A stretch of DNA of 64,000 nucleotides from Galactobacillus timonensis (GCF_900240265.1 NZ_LT964740.1:251207-315206), one strand, 5' to 3'; counted from the first letter of the stretch, positions 9,220 to 17,736 are shown. Made by a program: numbers and translations. Notes: a model not told the origin generated them from the sequence alone.

Positions 9220-9843
9220 ATGGATAATAACGAAGAAGTAAAACGGAATGAGGATGAGACTCTGACGGCGATCGGCGAAGCGTTTTATCGCGGAATCGGT
9301 GTCAAAGTTGATTATAAAGAGGCATTTCAGTATTTTCAGAAAGCCGCATCTATGGGCAATGTGCGGGCAAAGACGTGTCTTGGCCGCTGCTATGAGCTTG
9401 GGCGCGGGACAAAACGAAGCTATGAAACGGCTCTTGACTGCTATGAAGATGCGTCGGCGCAGGGCAACATTCTTGCGACGCTGAAGATCGGCGATTTCTA
9501 TCAGAAAGGAATCGACGGCCTTGTGCCGAAGAATTCCATTACGGCAAGCCAGTACTATCTTCAGGCGCTCAATCTTCTTCAGATGTCGCCCGATGCCTGG
9601 GAGGCAGCCGGTGTTTATCTCCGGGTCGGAGACTGTCTGTTCAATGGGATTGGTGTCGCCAGGGATATCAAGACTGCCTACAAATGTTACAGCCTTGCGG
9701 CAGACGGATTCTTTGACCGCATGAATAACGCCGGCGACGCAGAATGTGCAAAGGATCTGGACAGAGCCGAAAAAGGTGAGAAGCGCTGCAGCAAACTTCT
9801 GCACCTTCCCAAACCTGTGGATGAGCCGCCGTTTGATGCCTGA
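9220..9843 (+). CDS. Sel1-like repeat protein
   Basis: This 207-residue soluble protein is built of Sel1-type helical repeats: FYRGIGVKVDYKEAFQYFQKAASMGN, CYELGRGTKRSYETALDCYEDASAQGN and FNGIGVARDIKTAYKCYSLAADG show the alternating short helices. Such proteins act as scaffolds; no partner can be named. There is no signal peptide. The ATG at 9220 lies six bases after an extended -10 (TGC TACAAT), with no Shine-Dalgarno motif, so the mRNA may be leaderless. It is divergent from the SGNH hydrolase and ends before a good terminator. Confidence 0.8.
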   Translation: MDNNEEVKRNEDETLTAIGEAFYRGIGVKVDYKEAFQYFQKAASMGNVRAKTCLGRCYELGRGTKRSYETALDCYEDASAQGNILATLKIGDFYQKGIDGLVPKNSITASQYYLQALNLLQMSPDAWEAAGVYLRVGDCLFNGIGVARDIKTAYKCYSLAADGFFDRMNNAGDAECAKDLDRAEKGEKRCSKLLHLPKPVDEPPFDA

Positions 9844-9857
9844 TCACCCGATAGAGA

Positions 9858-9886
9858 AGAACGTTCATACATGATGGACGTTTTTT
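9858..9886 (+). terminator. Rho-independent terminator after the Sel1 gene
   Basis: AACGTTCAT and ATGGACGTT form a 9-bp stem (one G-T pair) around a 5-base loop and run into six T residues. Confidence 0.85.
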
Positions 9887-9978
9887 ATAATTCTAAATAA
9901 CACGCTAATAACCATTTCCAAAACAGACAGCGAAGTGATGCAAACGCTAAGTGCCGGGAAAAATGGTGCCAGGAAAAT

Positions 9979-10001
9979 AAAAAAACCGCATTGTTATGCG
10001 G
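9979..10001 (-). terminator. Rho-independent terminator after tRNA-Ser
   Basis: Read on the minus strand, CCGCAT-AACA-ATGCGG forms a 6-bp stem followed by seven T residues, 13 bases beyond the tRNA 3' end. Confidence 0.85.
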
Positions 10002-10013
10002 CTTCTTTACATA

Positions 10014-10104
10014 TGGCGCAGGAACAGGGATTTGAACCCTGGCACCGTGTTACCGATCTACAAGCTTTCCAAGCCTGCCCCTTCAACCACTTGGGTATTC
10101 CTGC
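10014..10104 (-). tRNA. tRNA-Ser (GGA anticodon)
   Basis: The 91-base gene has a 7-bp acceptor stem (GCAGGAA/TTCCTGC), discriminator G and an encoded CCA end. The anticodon stem CAGGC/GCTTG encloses the loop TTGGAAA, giving anticodon GGA (codons UCC/UCU). A long variable arm lies between the anticodon and T arms, as in class II serine tRNAs, and the T loop reads GGTTCAAATCC. It has its own terminator. Confidence 0.95.
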
Positions 10105-10190
10105 ACGTGGTCTCAAAAGTGATCCTGATTTTTGACGCTTTTTAATGATATCACAAACCCTTTGAAGATCAAGGAGGATTTCCCGGCACA

Positions 10191-10214
10191 TAAAAATGGA
10201 GGCAATGCCTCCAT
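10191..10214 (-). terminator. Terminator of the SAM-hydrolase/ECF operon
   Basis: On the minus strand ATGGAGGC-ATT-GCCTCCAT forms a perfect 8-bp stem followed by TTTTTA, just after the stop at 10218. Confidence 0.85.
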
Positions 10215-10217
10215 TGA

Positions 10218-11066
10218 TTATTCCGCCTTCTTCAGAATGGCTGTCCAGTCTTTCCCCGTATCGATGCCATAGGCATCCATGAAGCTGGCACTGTTCAGAT
10301 CCAGGCTCAGATACATCGAGGAGCCACAGTAGAGAACCGGATCCCCCTTTGCGACAAAGCCGAAGCTTTTCTCATAGGGAACAGCCTGATGGAAAAAAGT
10401 CTTACCCTTGTTTGCGATGGTAATTTCCACGCGATCGCCGAGCTGAAAGCCAGTTGTGCCCCACTCTTGGTTTGTGATGTTGAATTCGACGCCGCCGAAA
10501 TGTTTGACTCCCGTCATCAGGAAACCTTCCGCATAATGGTCACGGATCACGGGCCTCATCGAATACTCTTCGCACTCAACGGTTTCCTCGACCGGATACT
10601 GCGGCCCGACGCCTTCAAAGTCAATGATGCCCGAAGCCAGCTTCGCTGCACAATAACCGAAGAGATCGCGGCCATGGAAGACTGACACGTTTTCCCGCGC
10701 ATGATAACGGTTCACTGTCTCATCAATCTCACGTACAGCGGCAATGCCAACGTTATGTTTCACATGCGTCAGAGTTCCGTTGTCCGGTGTCACGACATAG
10801 CTACCATCCTTCAGCAGGGCGACACAGGCACGTCTCGACGTACCGACACCCGGATCAACCACCGACACGAACACCGTTCCCTTCGGCCAGTATGGCTCGA
10901 TCGCATCCAGGGCAAGCGAAGCCTCCCAGGGATCAAAGCACTTGATCTCGTGGCAGCTGTCCTCCACCTCAAGTTCGCGGTCCACGATCTTGATGACGCC
11001 CTTCATCTCGGAAACGGCGCCCCAGGTCTCGGAAAAATCCGTCTGCAGAACAATGATCGGTTTCAT
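10218..11066 (-). CDS. SAM hydroxide adenosyltransferase (DUF62 family), copy 1
   Basis: This 282-residue enzyme belongs to the DUF62/SAM_adeno_trans family, which uses water to split S-adenosylmethionine into adenosine and methionine. Diagnostic motifs are present: QTDFSETWG at the N-terminus, SVVDPGVGTSRR, VVTPDNGTLTH and FHGRDLFGYCAAKLA, which carries the conserved His/Arg/Asp set. Its start overlaps the stop of copy 2 by four bases (ATGA), so translation is coupled. Two tandem copies in an operon with an ECF transporter are unusual and suggest specialised adenosyl-compound turnover; the physiological role is unknown. Confidence 0.88.
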   Translation of the reverse strand: MKPIIVLQTDFSETWGAVSEMKGVIKIVDRELEVEDSCHEIKCFDPWEASLALDAIEPYWPKGTVFVSVVDPGVGTSRRACVALLKDGSYVVTPDNGTLTHVKHNVGIAAVREIDETVNRYHARENVSVFHGRDLFGYCAAKLASGIIDFEGVGPQYPVEETVECEEYSMRPVIRDHYAEGFLMTGVKHFGGVEFNITNQEWGTTGFQLGDRVEITIANKGKTFFHQAVPYEKSFGFVAKGDPVLYCGSSMYLSLDLNSASFMDAYGIDTGKDWTAILKKAE

Positions 11067-11923
11067 TTCTCAACGAGCTCCACACGCCAGTCCGGACCGA
11101 AACCGACATGATACTTCTCTACAAACGATCCGCGGCATACAGCCAGCGAAGCCTTCATCAGCTCATTGTTGTAGAGCACAGGTTCACCGACCTTAACATC
11201 TCCAAACGTTTTTTCAAACGGAATGTCTTCCTCAAATGCCGTGATGCCGTGGCTGATTCTGACATGAACCGTTTCTCCATAGCCAAAGCCGTGGGAAAGC
11301 ATCTGCTTTGTCGGAATATTGGTAAAGAGATTGCCGAAGTTGGTGTCATCGATTTCGATGATGCCTTCCGCTTTTCCGTCTGTTACGCTCGCTTCCGGAA
11401 TAACAAATGTCACAACATCCTTCGGATCATAGGCAGGTCCCACTTCTTCAAAGGTGATCTTTCCCGCCGCCAGTTTAGCTGCACAATAACCGAAGAGATC
11501 CCTGCCATGGAACACACTGGTCTCATCGGTGCCGAAGCCGTGAAGACGGTTGACTGTCTCATCGATCTCACGCACTGCGACGATGCCGCTGTCACGGGCA
11601 ACATGTGTCAGGGAGCCGTTGTCCGGCGTCACGACATAATGCCCGTCTCCTGTATAGGCGACACAGGCTTTGCGCGCCGTCCCTACGCCCGGATCAACAA
11701 CCGACACAAAGATCGTACCTTTCGGCCAGAAGCGGATCGACTGAAACAGCCGGTATGATGCGCTCCAGATATCAAACGGCGGCAGCTCATGGGTGCTGTC
11801 GATCAGCTCCAGAGATCTGTCCACGCACTTGGCAACACCGTACATAGCGGAGACGGATGTCTCCTTATATCCGAAATCGGTCTGAAAGACCAGCATTCCC
11901 TTTAACGGCTTAATGATTTCCAT
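11063..11923 (-). CDS. SAM hydroxide adenosyltransferase (DUF62 family), copy 2
   Basis: This 286-residue paralogue of the downstream gene has the same motif series: FQTDFGYKE, SVVDPGVGTARK, VVTPDNGSLTH and FHGRDLFGYCAAKLA. Outside the motifs the pair is clearly diverged, so it is an old duplication and the copies may differ in substrate. The start was placed at 11923, where AGGAGG precedes the ATG; the longer open frame runs into ecfT. It lies 13 bases after ecfT and is the fourth gene of the ECF operon. Confidence 0.88.
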   Translation of the reverse strand: MEIIKPLKGMLVFQTDFGYKETSVSAMYGVAKCVDRSLELIDSTHELPPFDIWSASYRLFQSIRFWPKGTIFVSVVDPGVGTARKACVAYTGDGHYVVTPDNGSLTHVARDSGIVAVREIDETVNRLHGFGTDETSVFHGRDLFGYCAAKLAAGKITFEEVGPAYDPKDVVTFVIPEASVTDGKAEGIIEIDDTNFGNLFTNIPTKQMLSHGFGYGETVHVRISHGITAFEEDIPFEKTFGDVKVGEPVLYNNELMKASLAVCRGSFVEKYHVGFGPDWRVELVEK

Positions 11924-11936
11924 CGGAATATCCTCC

Positions 11937-12770
11937 TTAGATAAACGGGTTGTAATAGAACGAATGGTTGACGGCGAAACGAATATACAGCGAAATCGCA
12001 AGGACCAGCGCACACACAGCGATCGACACGTAATCCGCCTTGCCAAGCGGCCGGCGCGCATACCAGGTACGCGTCTTTGACTTTCCAAAGCCCCGCAGAT
12101 CCATGGCATTGGAAATCAGATCGACACGGTCCATCGTCGTAAACAGCAGCGGCGCCAGAATGGCACTCGTATTCTTGAGACGGCTCGAGACACTCGCCTT
12201 CTTTGACATATCGAGACCGCGTGCCTCCTGGGCCAGCCGGATTGCCTGAAAGTCATCCGCCACATCCGGAAAATACCGCAGCGTCAGCGACAGTGACATT
12301 CCCACCTTATAGCTGATTCCGATGCCATTGAGCGAAGAGGCGAATTCACTCGGATTCGTTGTAAGAATGAAAATGATGCCGAGCGGAATCACGGACAGAT
12401 ACTTGGAAAACTTCGTGATCTGATAGAACAGCTGCTCCTGCGTCAGAATGTAACGGCCACCGAAGGTAAACAGATCATGTTCCGTACCATAGATTTCCGT
12501 ACCGTATCTCGGATTGAACAGAAACGTCAGGATGAAGTTCGCAATCAGGAAGATAAAGACATAGACAAACATCAGACGCACCTGCGAAAAGCGGATCCTG
12601 GCAATGCGCATCAGAATGTAGGAAAACACCATGATGCCGATGATCACACGGATATCGTAGGTAAACATGACGGCACTCGTCATCAGAAGAAAGCAGATCA
12701 GCTTCGTCACACCGCTCAGCCGGTGGATGAACGTATCCAGCTGCGCAAAGGAAAATGTCTTCAGTTTCAT
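11937..12770 (-). CDS. ecfT: ECF transporter transmembrane (T) component
   Basis: This is a 277-residue membrane protein with about five hydrophobic segments. It carries the cytoplasmic coupling-helix signature AQEARGLDMSKK, with the Ala-Arg-Gly triad by which EcfT engages the ATPases. It links the ABC ATPases encoded immediately upstream to a substrate-binding S component. Its ATG overlaps the ATPase stop by four bases. The probable S partner is the protein encoded at 14577-15137. Confidence 0.88.
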   Translation of the reverse strand: MKLKTFSFAQLDTFIHRLSGVTKLICFLLMTSAVMFTYDIRVIIGIMVFSYILMRIARIRFSQVRLMFVYVFIFLIANFILTFLFNPRYGTEIYGTEHDLFTFGGRYILTQEQLFYQITKFSKYLSVIPLGIIFILTTNPSEFASSLNGIGISYKVGMSLSLTLRYFPDVADDFQAIRLAQEARGLDMSKKASVSSRLKNTSAILAPLLFTTMDRVDLISNAMDLRGFGKSKTRTWYARRPLGKADYVSIAVCALVLAISLYIRFAVNHSFYYNPFI

Positions 12771-14473
12771 AAGCTCTCCTTGCGAACATTCTCATCGTAA
12801 TGAATGAAGCACTCAACAAAGCGGCGCGGATCCTCAATGCCCGCCTTCTCAGCCAGTTCAAACAGCGAAGTGATCTTGAGATTTGCCCTCTCCGTCAGCA
12901 CGCGGTCCGAAAGCACTTCATAGGATTTCTCATCCGCAGCCACCTGACCGTCGCACAGCACAATCGCCCGCTCCGTATACTCAAGCATCAGGTGCATATC
13001 GTGGGTAATCAGAAGAATGGTCTGTCCCTTCTCGTTCAGCGACTTGAGGAACTCCATGATCTCCGAATAATGACGATAATCCTGTCCCGCCGTAGGTTCA
13101 TCGAGAATCAGAATTTTTGGATTCAGAACCAGGATTGACGCAATCGTAACCCGTTTCTTCTGTCCGTAGCTGAGTGCCGAAATCGGCCAGTCCTTGAAGG
13201 AAATGAGTCCGCAGATCTTCATCACCTCGCTGACGCGGCGGTCTACTTCTGCTTCGTCGATGCCTCGCACACGCAGACCGAAGGCGATTTCATCAAAGAT
13301 CTTCGACTTGGAAATCATCTGATTCGGATTCTGAAGAACGATGCCGATCTTCTCTGCACGCTCACTGACAGTCAGGACAGAAAGGTCTTCGCCGTTCATC
13401 AGTACCTTTCCGGAATCTTCCTTGATGAAGCCGGTCAGGATCTTGGAAAGCGTCGACTTGCCCGCACCGTTCTTGCCAACGATACTAAGCATTTCACCTT
13501 CATGAATCGTCGCCGAAATATGGGAAAGAACAGGTTTCACACCGTCATAGCTGTACGAAACGTCCTGAATCTCGAGCAGCGGCTTCTCGTTGACAGGCGC
13601 CGGGCGAACCTGATTGGCATCGTACCATTCCTGCAGCGGCCTGCGCACCGCATTCACGTCCATCTCATCCAGGCTTTCCGGATGCATCTCCGGTTCAATC
13701 TTCACGCCGGCATACTTGCATGCCGTAAGATACAGCGGCTCACGGATCCCGTGATCAATCAGAAGATTGCTGGAGAGCACCCTGTCCGGCGTATCGTCCA
13801 TGATGATCCGGCCATCATTGACCAGAACGATCCGGTCCACATGGCGATGAAGAACATCTTCCAGACGATGTTCAATGATGATCACGGTCTTGCCATCGCC
13901 GCACAGATCATCAATCAGCTCAATCGCCACTTTGCCTGTCGATGGATCCAGATTGGCCAGCGGCTCATCAAACAGAAGAATATCAACATCATCGACCATG
14001 ACACCGGCAAGCGAGCAGCGCTGCTTCTGTCCACCGGAAAGTTCATGCGGATTCTGGCCGATCAGATCCGAAAGCCCGACCATCTTCGCAATTCGATCTA
14101 CCCGCCGCTTCATTTCGCCCTGTTCAACGTTGTCATTTTCCAGCGCAAAGGCAATATCCTCGCCAACACTGAGACCGATGAACTGACCGTCCGAGTCCTG
14201 AAGCACCGTACCTACCTTGCGCGAAAGTTCAAACAGCGACGCAGGTGCCTTGATGCCGTCCACGATCAGCTCCCCTGTCATTTCTCCGCGGTAGGAATTT
14301 GGAATCAGACCATTGATGCAGTGGCCAAGCGTCGATTTGCCGGATCCCGAAGGTCCCGCAATCAGAATTTTTTCGCCACGATGAATGGTCAGGTTGATGT
14401 CGTAAAGCGTCGGCTCCGCCTGGGCATAATACTGAAAGCCGAAGTGACGGAACTCAATTACAGGTTCATCCAT
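12767..14473 (-). CDS. ECF transporter ATPase, two ABC domains in one chain
   Basis: This 568-residue protein holds two complete ABC ATPase domains. The first has Walker A GPSGSGKST, signature LSGGQKQR and Walker B ILLFDEP. The second (from about residue 305) has GKNGAGKST, LSYGQKKR and ILILDEP. It therefore combines the roles of EcfA1 and EcfA2, which are separate genes in group II ECF systems. It drives uptake of the S-component ligand together with EcfT. Its own TATAAT promoter lies 27 bases upstream, beyond a terminator that follows the S gene, so its expression need not match that of the S component. Confidence 0.9.
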   Translation of the reverse strand: MDEPVIEFRHFGFQYYAQAEPTLYDINLTIHRGEKILIAGPSGSGKSTLGHCINGLIPNSYRGEMTGELIVDGIKAPASLFELSRKVGTVLQDSDGQFIGLSVGEDIAFALENDNVEQGEMKRRVDRIAKMVGLSDLIGQNPHELSGGQKQRCSLAGVMVDDVDILLFDEPLANLDPSTGKVAIELIDDLCGDGKTVIIIEHRLEDVLHRHVDRIVLVNDGRIIMDDTPDRVLSSNLLIDHGIREPLYLTACKYAGVKIEPEMHPESLDEMDVNAVRRPLQEWYDANQVRPAPVNEKPLLEIQDVSYSYDGVKPVLSHISATIHEGEMLSIVGKNGAGKSTLSKILTGFIKEDSGKVLMNGEDLSVLTVSERAEKIGIVLQNPNQMISKSKIFDEIAFGLRVRGIDEAEVDRRVSEVMKICGLISFKDWPISALSYGQKKRVTIASILVLNPKILILDEPTAGQDYRHYSEIMEFLKSLNEKGQTILLITHDMHLMLEYTERAIVLCDGQVAADEKSYEVLSDRVLTERANLKITSLFELAEKAGIEDPRRFVECFIHYDENVRKESL

Positions 14474-14499
14474 AGGTACCCCTTTTTGTGAACGGTACT

Positions 14500-14505
14500 A
14501 TTATA
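14500..14505 (-). promoter_or_regulatory. -10 box for the ECF ATPase gene
   Basis: A perfect TATAAT lies 26 bases before the ATG at 14473. No good -35 is seen 17 bases upstream. It separates the ATPase-EcfT-SAM-hydrolase unit from the terminated S-component gene. Confidence 0.5.
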
Positions 14506-14528
14506 ACGGTCATTGCCGCCGGGAACAT

Positions 14529-14550
14529 AAAAAGCGGGCACAAAGCCCGC
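14529..14550 (-). terminator. Terminator after the ECF S-component gene
   Basis: On the minus strand GCGGGC-TTTGT-GCCCGC forms a perfect 6-bp GC stem followed by TTTTTA, 27 bases after the stop. Confidence 0.85.
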
Positions 14551-14576
14551 CTGTTACAGCAATAATGCTCTGAACG

Positions 14577-15137
14577 TCAGTCCTTCTTGGACAGCGTTCC
14601 CTTGCCGACCTTGGTCGAAGCGTAAGCCTTCAGCAGCAGCAGACCAACGACAGCAGCGGTAATGACATCGAAAACGAAGGCAACCGCACCCTGCGTGAAT
14701 ACAAGGTTTGCCGCCTCGCCGTAAATAACGATATCAAGCACCGGCGCAACAACGAGCCAGGCAACCGCATGACCGATCACAGTCCAGAGAAGGAAGCCCT
14801 TTGTTTCAGCTGCACCGAATCTGCCATCCTCAACAGCCGGCGCAACCTTCTTATAGCAGAAGCCAGTGAACAGAGCGCTCAGGCCGGACGCAATGATCCA
14901 GCTCCACCATGGCGAACCGTAGGAGATGAAGTCGTTCAGCGCATGGCCGATGAACGCAACCAGGAAGCCGCACACAGGGCCATAGAGAGCTGCGAAGAAA
15001 CCGGAAATACCATATGCGATCTGCAGATTTGTCTCAGGAACCGGTGAAGGAATCTTGACAAACATGAACAGAACCAGAAACAGTGCCGCACCGAGACCGG
15101 TCGCAACGATGGTACGTGTCGAAGAACCATTCTTCAT
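14577..15137 (-). CDS. ECF transporter S component (UPF0397/ECF-ribofla_trS-like)
   Basis: This is a 186-residue membrane protein with about six hydrophobic segments. The patterns SPVPETNLQIAYG, ALYGPVCGFLVAFIGHALNDF and SYGSPWWSWIIASG match the UPF0397 group of ECF S components. That group carries the name riboflavin-type, but evidence for the ligand is weak. Here the downstream operon contains SAM hydrolases, so a SAM-related or adenosine-containing ligand is a reasonable alternative. Its leader has a 7-bp inverted repeat that holds the Shine-Dalgarno sequence in its loop. Confidence 0.78.
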   Translation of the reverse strand: MKNGSSTRTIVATGLGAALFLVLFMFVKIPSPVPETNLQIAYGISGFFAALYGPVCGFLVAFIGHALNDFISYGSPWWSWIIASGLSALFTGFCYKKVAPAVEDGRFGAAETKGFLLWTVIGHAVAWLVVAPVLDIVIYGEAANLVFTQGAVAFVFDVITAAVVGLLLLKAYASTKVGKGTLSKKD

Positions 15138-15140
15138 AAA

Positions 15141-15173
15141 TGTTTACCCCCTTTTGTAAACATCGTGATTATA
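15141..15173 (-). promoter_or_regulatory. Extended -10 promoter and inverted repeat around the S-component ribosome site
   Basis: On the minus strand an extended -10 (TGG TATAAT, 15173-15168) is followed from about the start point by TGTTTAC-AAAAGGGG-GTAAACA (15162-15141). This is a perfect 7-bp inverted repeat with the Shine-Dalgarno GGGG in its loop. It could be a repressor site overlapping +1 or an RNA hairpin at the mRNA 5' end. Confidence 0.5.
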
Positions 15174-15208
15174 CCACCGCATTGTCGGCTTCCATCTCTT
15201 TGCGCCAT

Positions 15209-15934
15209 CTAAAGCGCTTTCTTTTTGACAATCTGTGCCATCTGCGGCTGTAACTCGATACATTTCACGACAGATCCTTCTCTTGCATGAAGAACCGTAT
15301 GCACCGCGTCCGCCACATCCGACGGCTTCAAGGACCCGACGGCTGGTTCAAAATCCGCATTCCGGTACAGCTCCCCTGCCGTAAGATCCGGAAGGATACA
15401 GCTGACGCGCAGACCGCTTTTTCGATATTCCTCAAAAAGACTGCGGCTGAACTGGAGAAGTCCCGCCTTGCATGCACCGTAGACAGCCCCTTTGACAGCC
15501 GGCCCCAGGGCACAGGCCGAGGAGATATTGATCAGCCAGCCATGACGCTGCGCCAGAGCACTGACATATCTTCTACTTATCAGCATCGGCACTTCAAGAT
15601 CGACGCGCACCATGGCATCAATCTGTTCGTCCCTGATCTGTTCATGCATGCCATAGTATGCGCAGCCGGCATTATTGATGATCAGGCATATCGGAACCCC
15701 GGACACAAACGCATCCACCCGTCTCATCGCATCCTCATCCAACAGGTCAATCGAACGATAATGAAAACGGGAAGAAACGAAGGATTCATCAAGGGGAGGA
15801 AGCTCTTCCCTTCTGCCGGTCCCGTATACCTGCCAGCCATCCTTCAGCAGCATCTCAACAATTGCCTGACCAATCGATCCGGAGGCACCGGTGACGAGGG
15901 CATATTTTTCATCTGTTTTCTGCGTTGTGCTCAT
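15209..15934 (-). CDS. Short-chain dehydrogenase/reductase (SDR) family oxidoreductase
   Basis: This 241-residue protein shows the SDR plan: ALVTGASGSIGQAI near the N-terminus for NAD(P), IINNAG mid-protein, Ser in INISSACA and the catalytic YGACK. Substrate cannot be predicted. It is the third gene of an operon with a phosphorylase-like protein and a photoproduct-lyase-like protein. Its ATG overlaps the stop of the latter by four bases, so it is translationally coupled, which suggests a shared pathway. Confidence 0.85.
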   Translation of the reverse strand: MSTTQKTDEKYALVTGASGSIGQAIVEMLLKDGWQVYGTGRREELPPLDESFVSSRFHYRSIDLLDEDAMRRVDAFVSGVPICLIINNAGCAYYGMHEQIRDEQIDAMVRVDLEVPMLISRRYVSALAQRHGWLINISSACALGPAVKGAVYGACKAGLLQFSRSLFEEYRKSGLRVSCILPDLTAGELYRNADFEPAVGSLKPSDVADAVHTVLHAREGSVVKCIELQPQMAQIVKKKAL

Positions 15935-16947
15935 TCTTCATTATTCTCCAGAAATATCTTCTCTTGGGGTATGTATGGCGCTAGACGCTCTACCATCCAG
16001 TCTTCCATCGCAGCTCTCATTTGTTTGGGGAGTCTTGCATAGCCGTTGACGCTTTCATAGGGATACTGCAGCAGAGCGCTGGATGGATTCTGTGCACGCA
16101 TGCGGTGCAGATAGGAAAGCGAGATCCGGAAGGTTCCAAGGCTGATGTCGCGGACATGGGAAAGATCAATCATGGACACGATTGAATCAAGCATGGAGCC
16201 ATAGGCTTTCTGCCAGTCGGGGACATAAAGCAGCGGATCCAGACACAGTCGCACGTTGTAGCCCCGCTCCATGCAGAAGCCAACCGCCGAAAGCCGCTGC
16301 GAAAGTGACGGCGTACCATGTTCGTACGCCAAGATCACTTCATCCGGCGAAAGAGTAAAGGCAGGAATCAGGTTCTCCTGTGCCTCAAGATGGTCCCACA
16401 CGGCGGTTGAAGCAGCCTTTGTCCGGATTTCGATCCAAAGATCCGGATGATCTTTGGCAAACGACGCCCAGGCTTCGATACAGCCAAGCCATGGCTCCAA
16501 GGGAACAAGGTCACACTGATAGGCAAGTGAAAGATACAGCGGCGACGTTGATAGCAAAGTCTCTGCTTCCTGAAAGAAGTCTTCCCAGTTAACAAAAACA
16601 ACGAGATAGGCGGAATCAAACATCCCCTTGAGCCAGCAGTAGTCGCAGTCAAAGACACAGTTCAGCACACAGGAACAAACCTGAAATGCGTGGCCGAAAT
16701 CCTGGCAGACGGGAGCGGAGGGATAGAGCCGTGTCCCCTTCTTTTCCGCAAGGATCAGAGCCTGACTGTTCTGCTGGACGCGGCGGTTTTGATGAGGGCG
16801 GTTGAAGACATCGGTATAGGCAGAAACGGGAATGATTTCGGCATCGGGAAAACGGGACAGGATCTTTCCGGTCCTTGGATGGCAGGCAATCCCCTGCTCC
16901 ACATAAATAGTCTTAAATCTTGGCCGCAAGCCGGTCACTGAGCTCAT
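15931..16947 (-). CDS. Spore photoproduct lyase-like radical SAM protein
   Basis: This is a 338-residue protein with CVLNCVFDCDYCWLKG around residue 90. The CxxxCxxC spacing for the radical-SAM [4Fe-4S] cluster in this particular context (N-C-x3-C-x-Y-C-W/Y-L) is typical of the SplB family. SplB repairs the spore photoproduct thymine dimer, but many homologues occur in non-sporulating Firmicutes and their function there is unclear. The start at 16947 has AAAGGAGA upstream and overlaps the end of the preceding gene by 35 bases. No sporulation genes are seen in the window. Confidence 0.72.
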   Translation of the reverse strand: MSSVTGLRPRFKTIYVEQGIACHPRTGKILSRFPDAEIIPVSAYTDVFNRPHQNRRVQQNSQALILAEKKGTRLYPSAPVCQDFGHAFQVCSCVLNCVFDCDYCWLKGMFDSAYLVVFVNWEDFFQEAETLLSTSPLYLSLAYQCDLVPLEPWLGCIEAWASFAKDHPDLWIEIRTKAASTAVWDHLEAQENLIPAFTLSPDEVILAYEHGTPSLSQRLSAVGFCMERGYNVRLCLDPLLYVPDWQKAYGSMLDSIVSMIDLSHVRDISLGTFRISLSYLHRMRAQNPSSALLQYPYESVNGYARLPKQMRAAMEDWMVERLAPYIPQEKIFLENNEE

Positions 16948-17722
16948 GGAGCATCTCCTTTCCTTCGGCACGGTCCTTTGCCTGCAAATTTTCAAATGAA
17001 GAGAGATCCTGATGGGAGGCACGGGCATAGATCAACAGCTGATGAAGCCGCCGGCGCATCGTGATGCTGGCATGAAGATGATCGGCAAGCTGATCTTCGA
17101 GGCGCTGGTCCTCTTTGGTCCAGAGGATGGAAGATTCTACGGAAGTCACCAGAGGCACAAGGGCATCCATGGCATCGATGAAAGTACCGGCATAGCTAGA
17201 TGAAACATCCTGCAGCATCTTTGGAGATATTTCTTCCTTTCCCGTATCGCTGACAAACCGCAGCAGCAGCCGGTGCGAATCATCCGCAAACAATGAAAAC
17301 GCCTGCAGGATGCCGTCGCTTTCCATGTCATAAAGATCGCTGGATATTCCTTCCCTGTTGTCTTTCAGGACCGTTGATCCGCAGGTCACGGATGCGGAGG
17401 GAAGATCGAGATAAAGTGACGGATAATAGTCGCGCCCGCTGTCAAGAGAGCGGATGCGGTTCAGCTGGTAAATGCCATCGTCGCGTGTGATACCGGCGGC
17501 ACTTCCATAGAGAAAATACCAGTCACGTTCCGTGGCAGCGGACTGGCCGAGAAAGGCGGAAACCGACGCCGCAGCCTCGAGAGATCCGTATCCGCATAAA
17601 AACAGGCGGATATCTTCACCCTCATAGACCGGATGGCGTACACAGGTTCCGGCCGGTCTAAGCTGCATCCGTTCAATCAAAGGTGCCGCTTCCTGGTACA
17701 GAGGACAGATCACAAATCGCAT
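16913..17722 (-). CDS. Nucleoside phosphorylase-like protein
   Basis: This 269-residue protein resembles MTAN/purine-phosphorylase-type proteins. It has an early Gly-rich turn (FLCGYGSLEAAASVSAFL), a mid-region LYGSAAGI and above all YDMESDGI followed by FVSDTGKE, matching the DMEx substrate motif and the SDxx catalytic region. Similarity to well-studied members is weak. It is the first gene of the operon with the SplB-like protein and the SDR, which hints at nucleoside or base handling linked to lesion repair. The ATG lies six bases after TATACT with no Shine-Dalgarno sequence. Confidence 0.55.
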   Translation of the reverse strand: MRFVICPLYQEAAPLIERMQLRPAGTCVRHPVYEGEDIRLFLCGYGSLEAAASVSAFLGQSAATERDWYFLYGSAAGITRDDGIYQLNRIRSLDSGRDYYPSLYLDLPSASVTCGSTVLKDNREGISSDLYDMESDGILQAFSLFADDSHRLLLRFVSDTGKEEISPKMLQDVSSSYAGTFIDAMDALVPLVTSVESSILWTKEDQRLEDQLADHLHASITMRRRLHQLLIYARASHQDLSSFENLQAKDRAEGKEMLHELSDRLAAKI

Positions 17723-17728
17723 GGTTTC

Positions 17729-17736
17729 AGTATAAT
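17729..17736. promoter_or_regulatory. Overlapping divergent -10 boxes
   Basis: The same eight bases (AGTATAAT) give TATAAT on the plus strand (17731-17736) for the gene at 17762 and TATACT on the minus strand (17734-17729) for the gene starting at 17722. The two promoters cannot be occupied together. Minus-strand spacing to the start codon is six bases, implying a leaderless mRNA. Confidence 0.6.
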
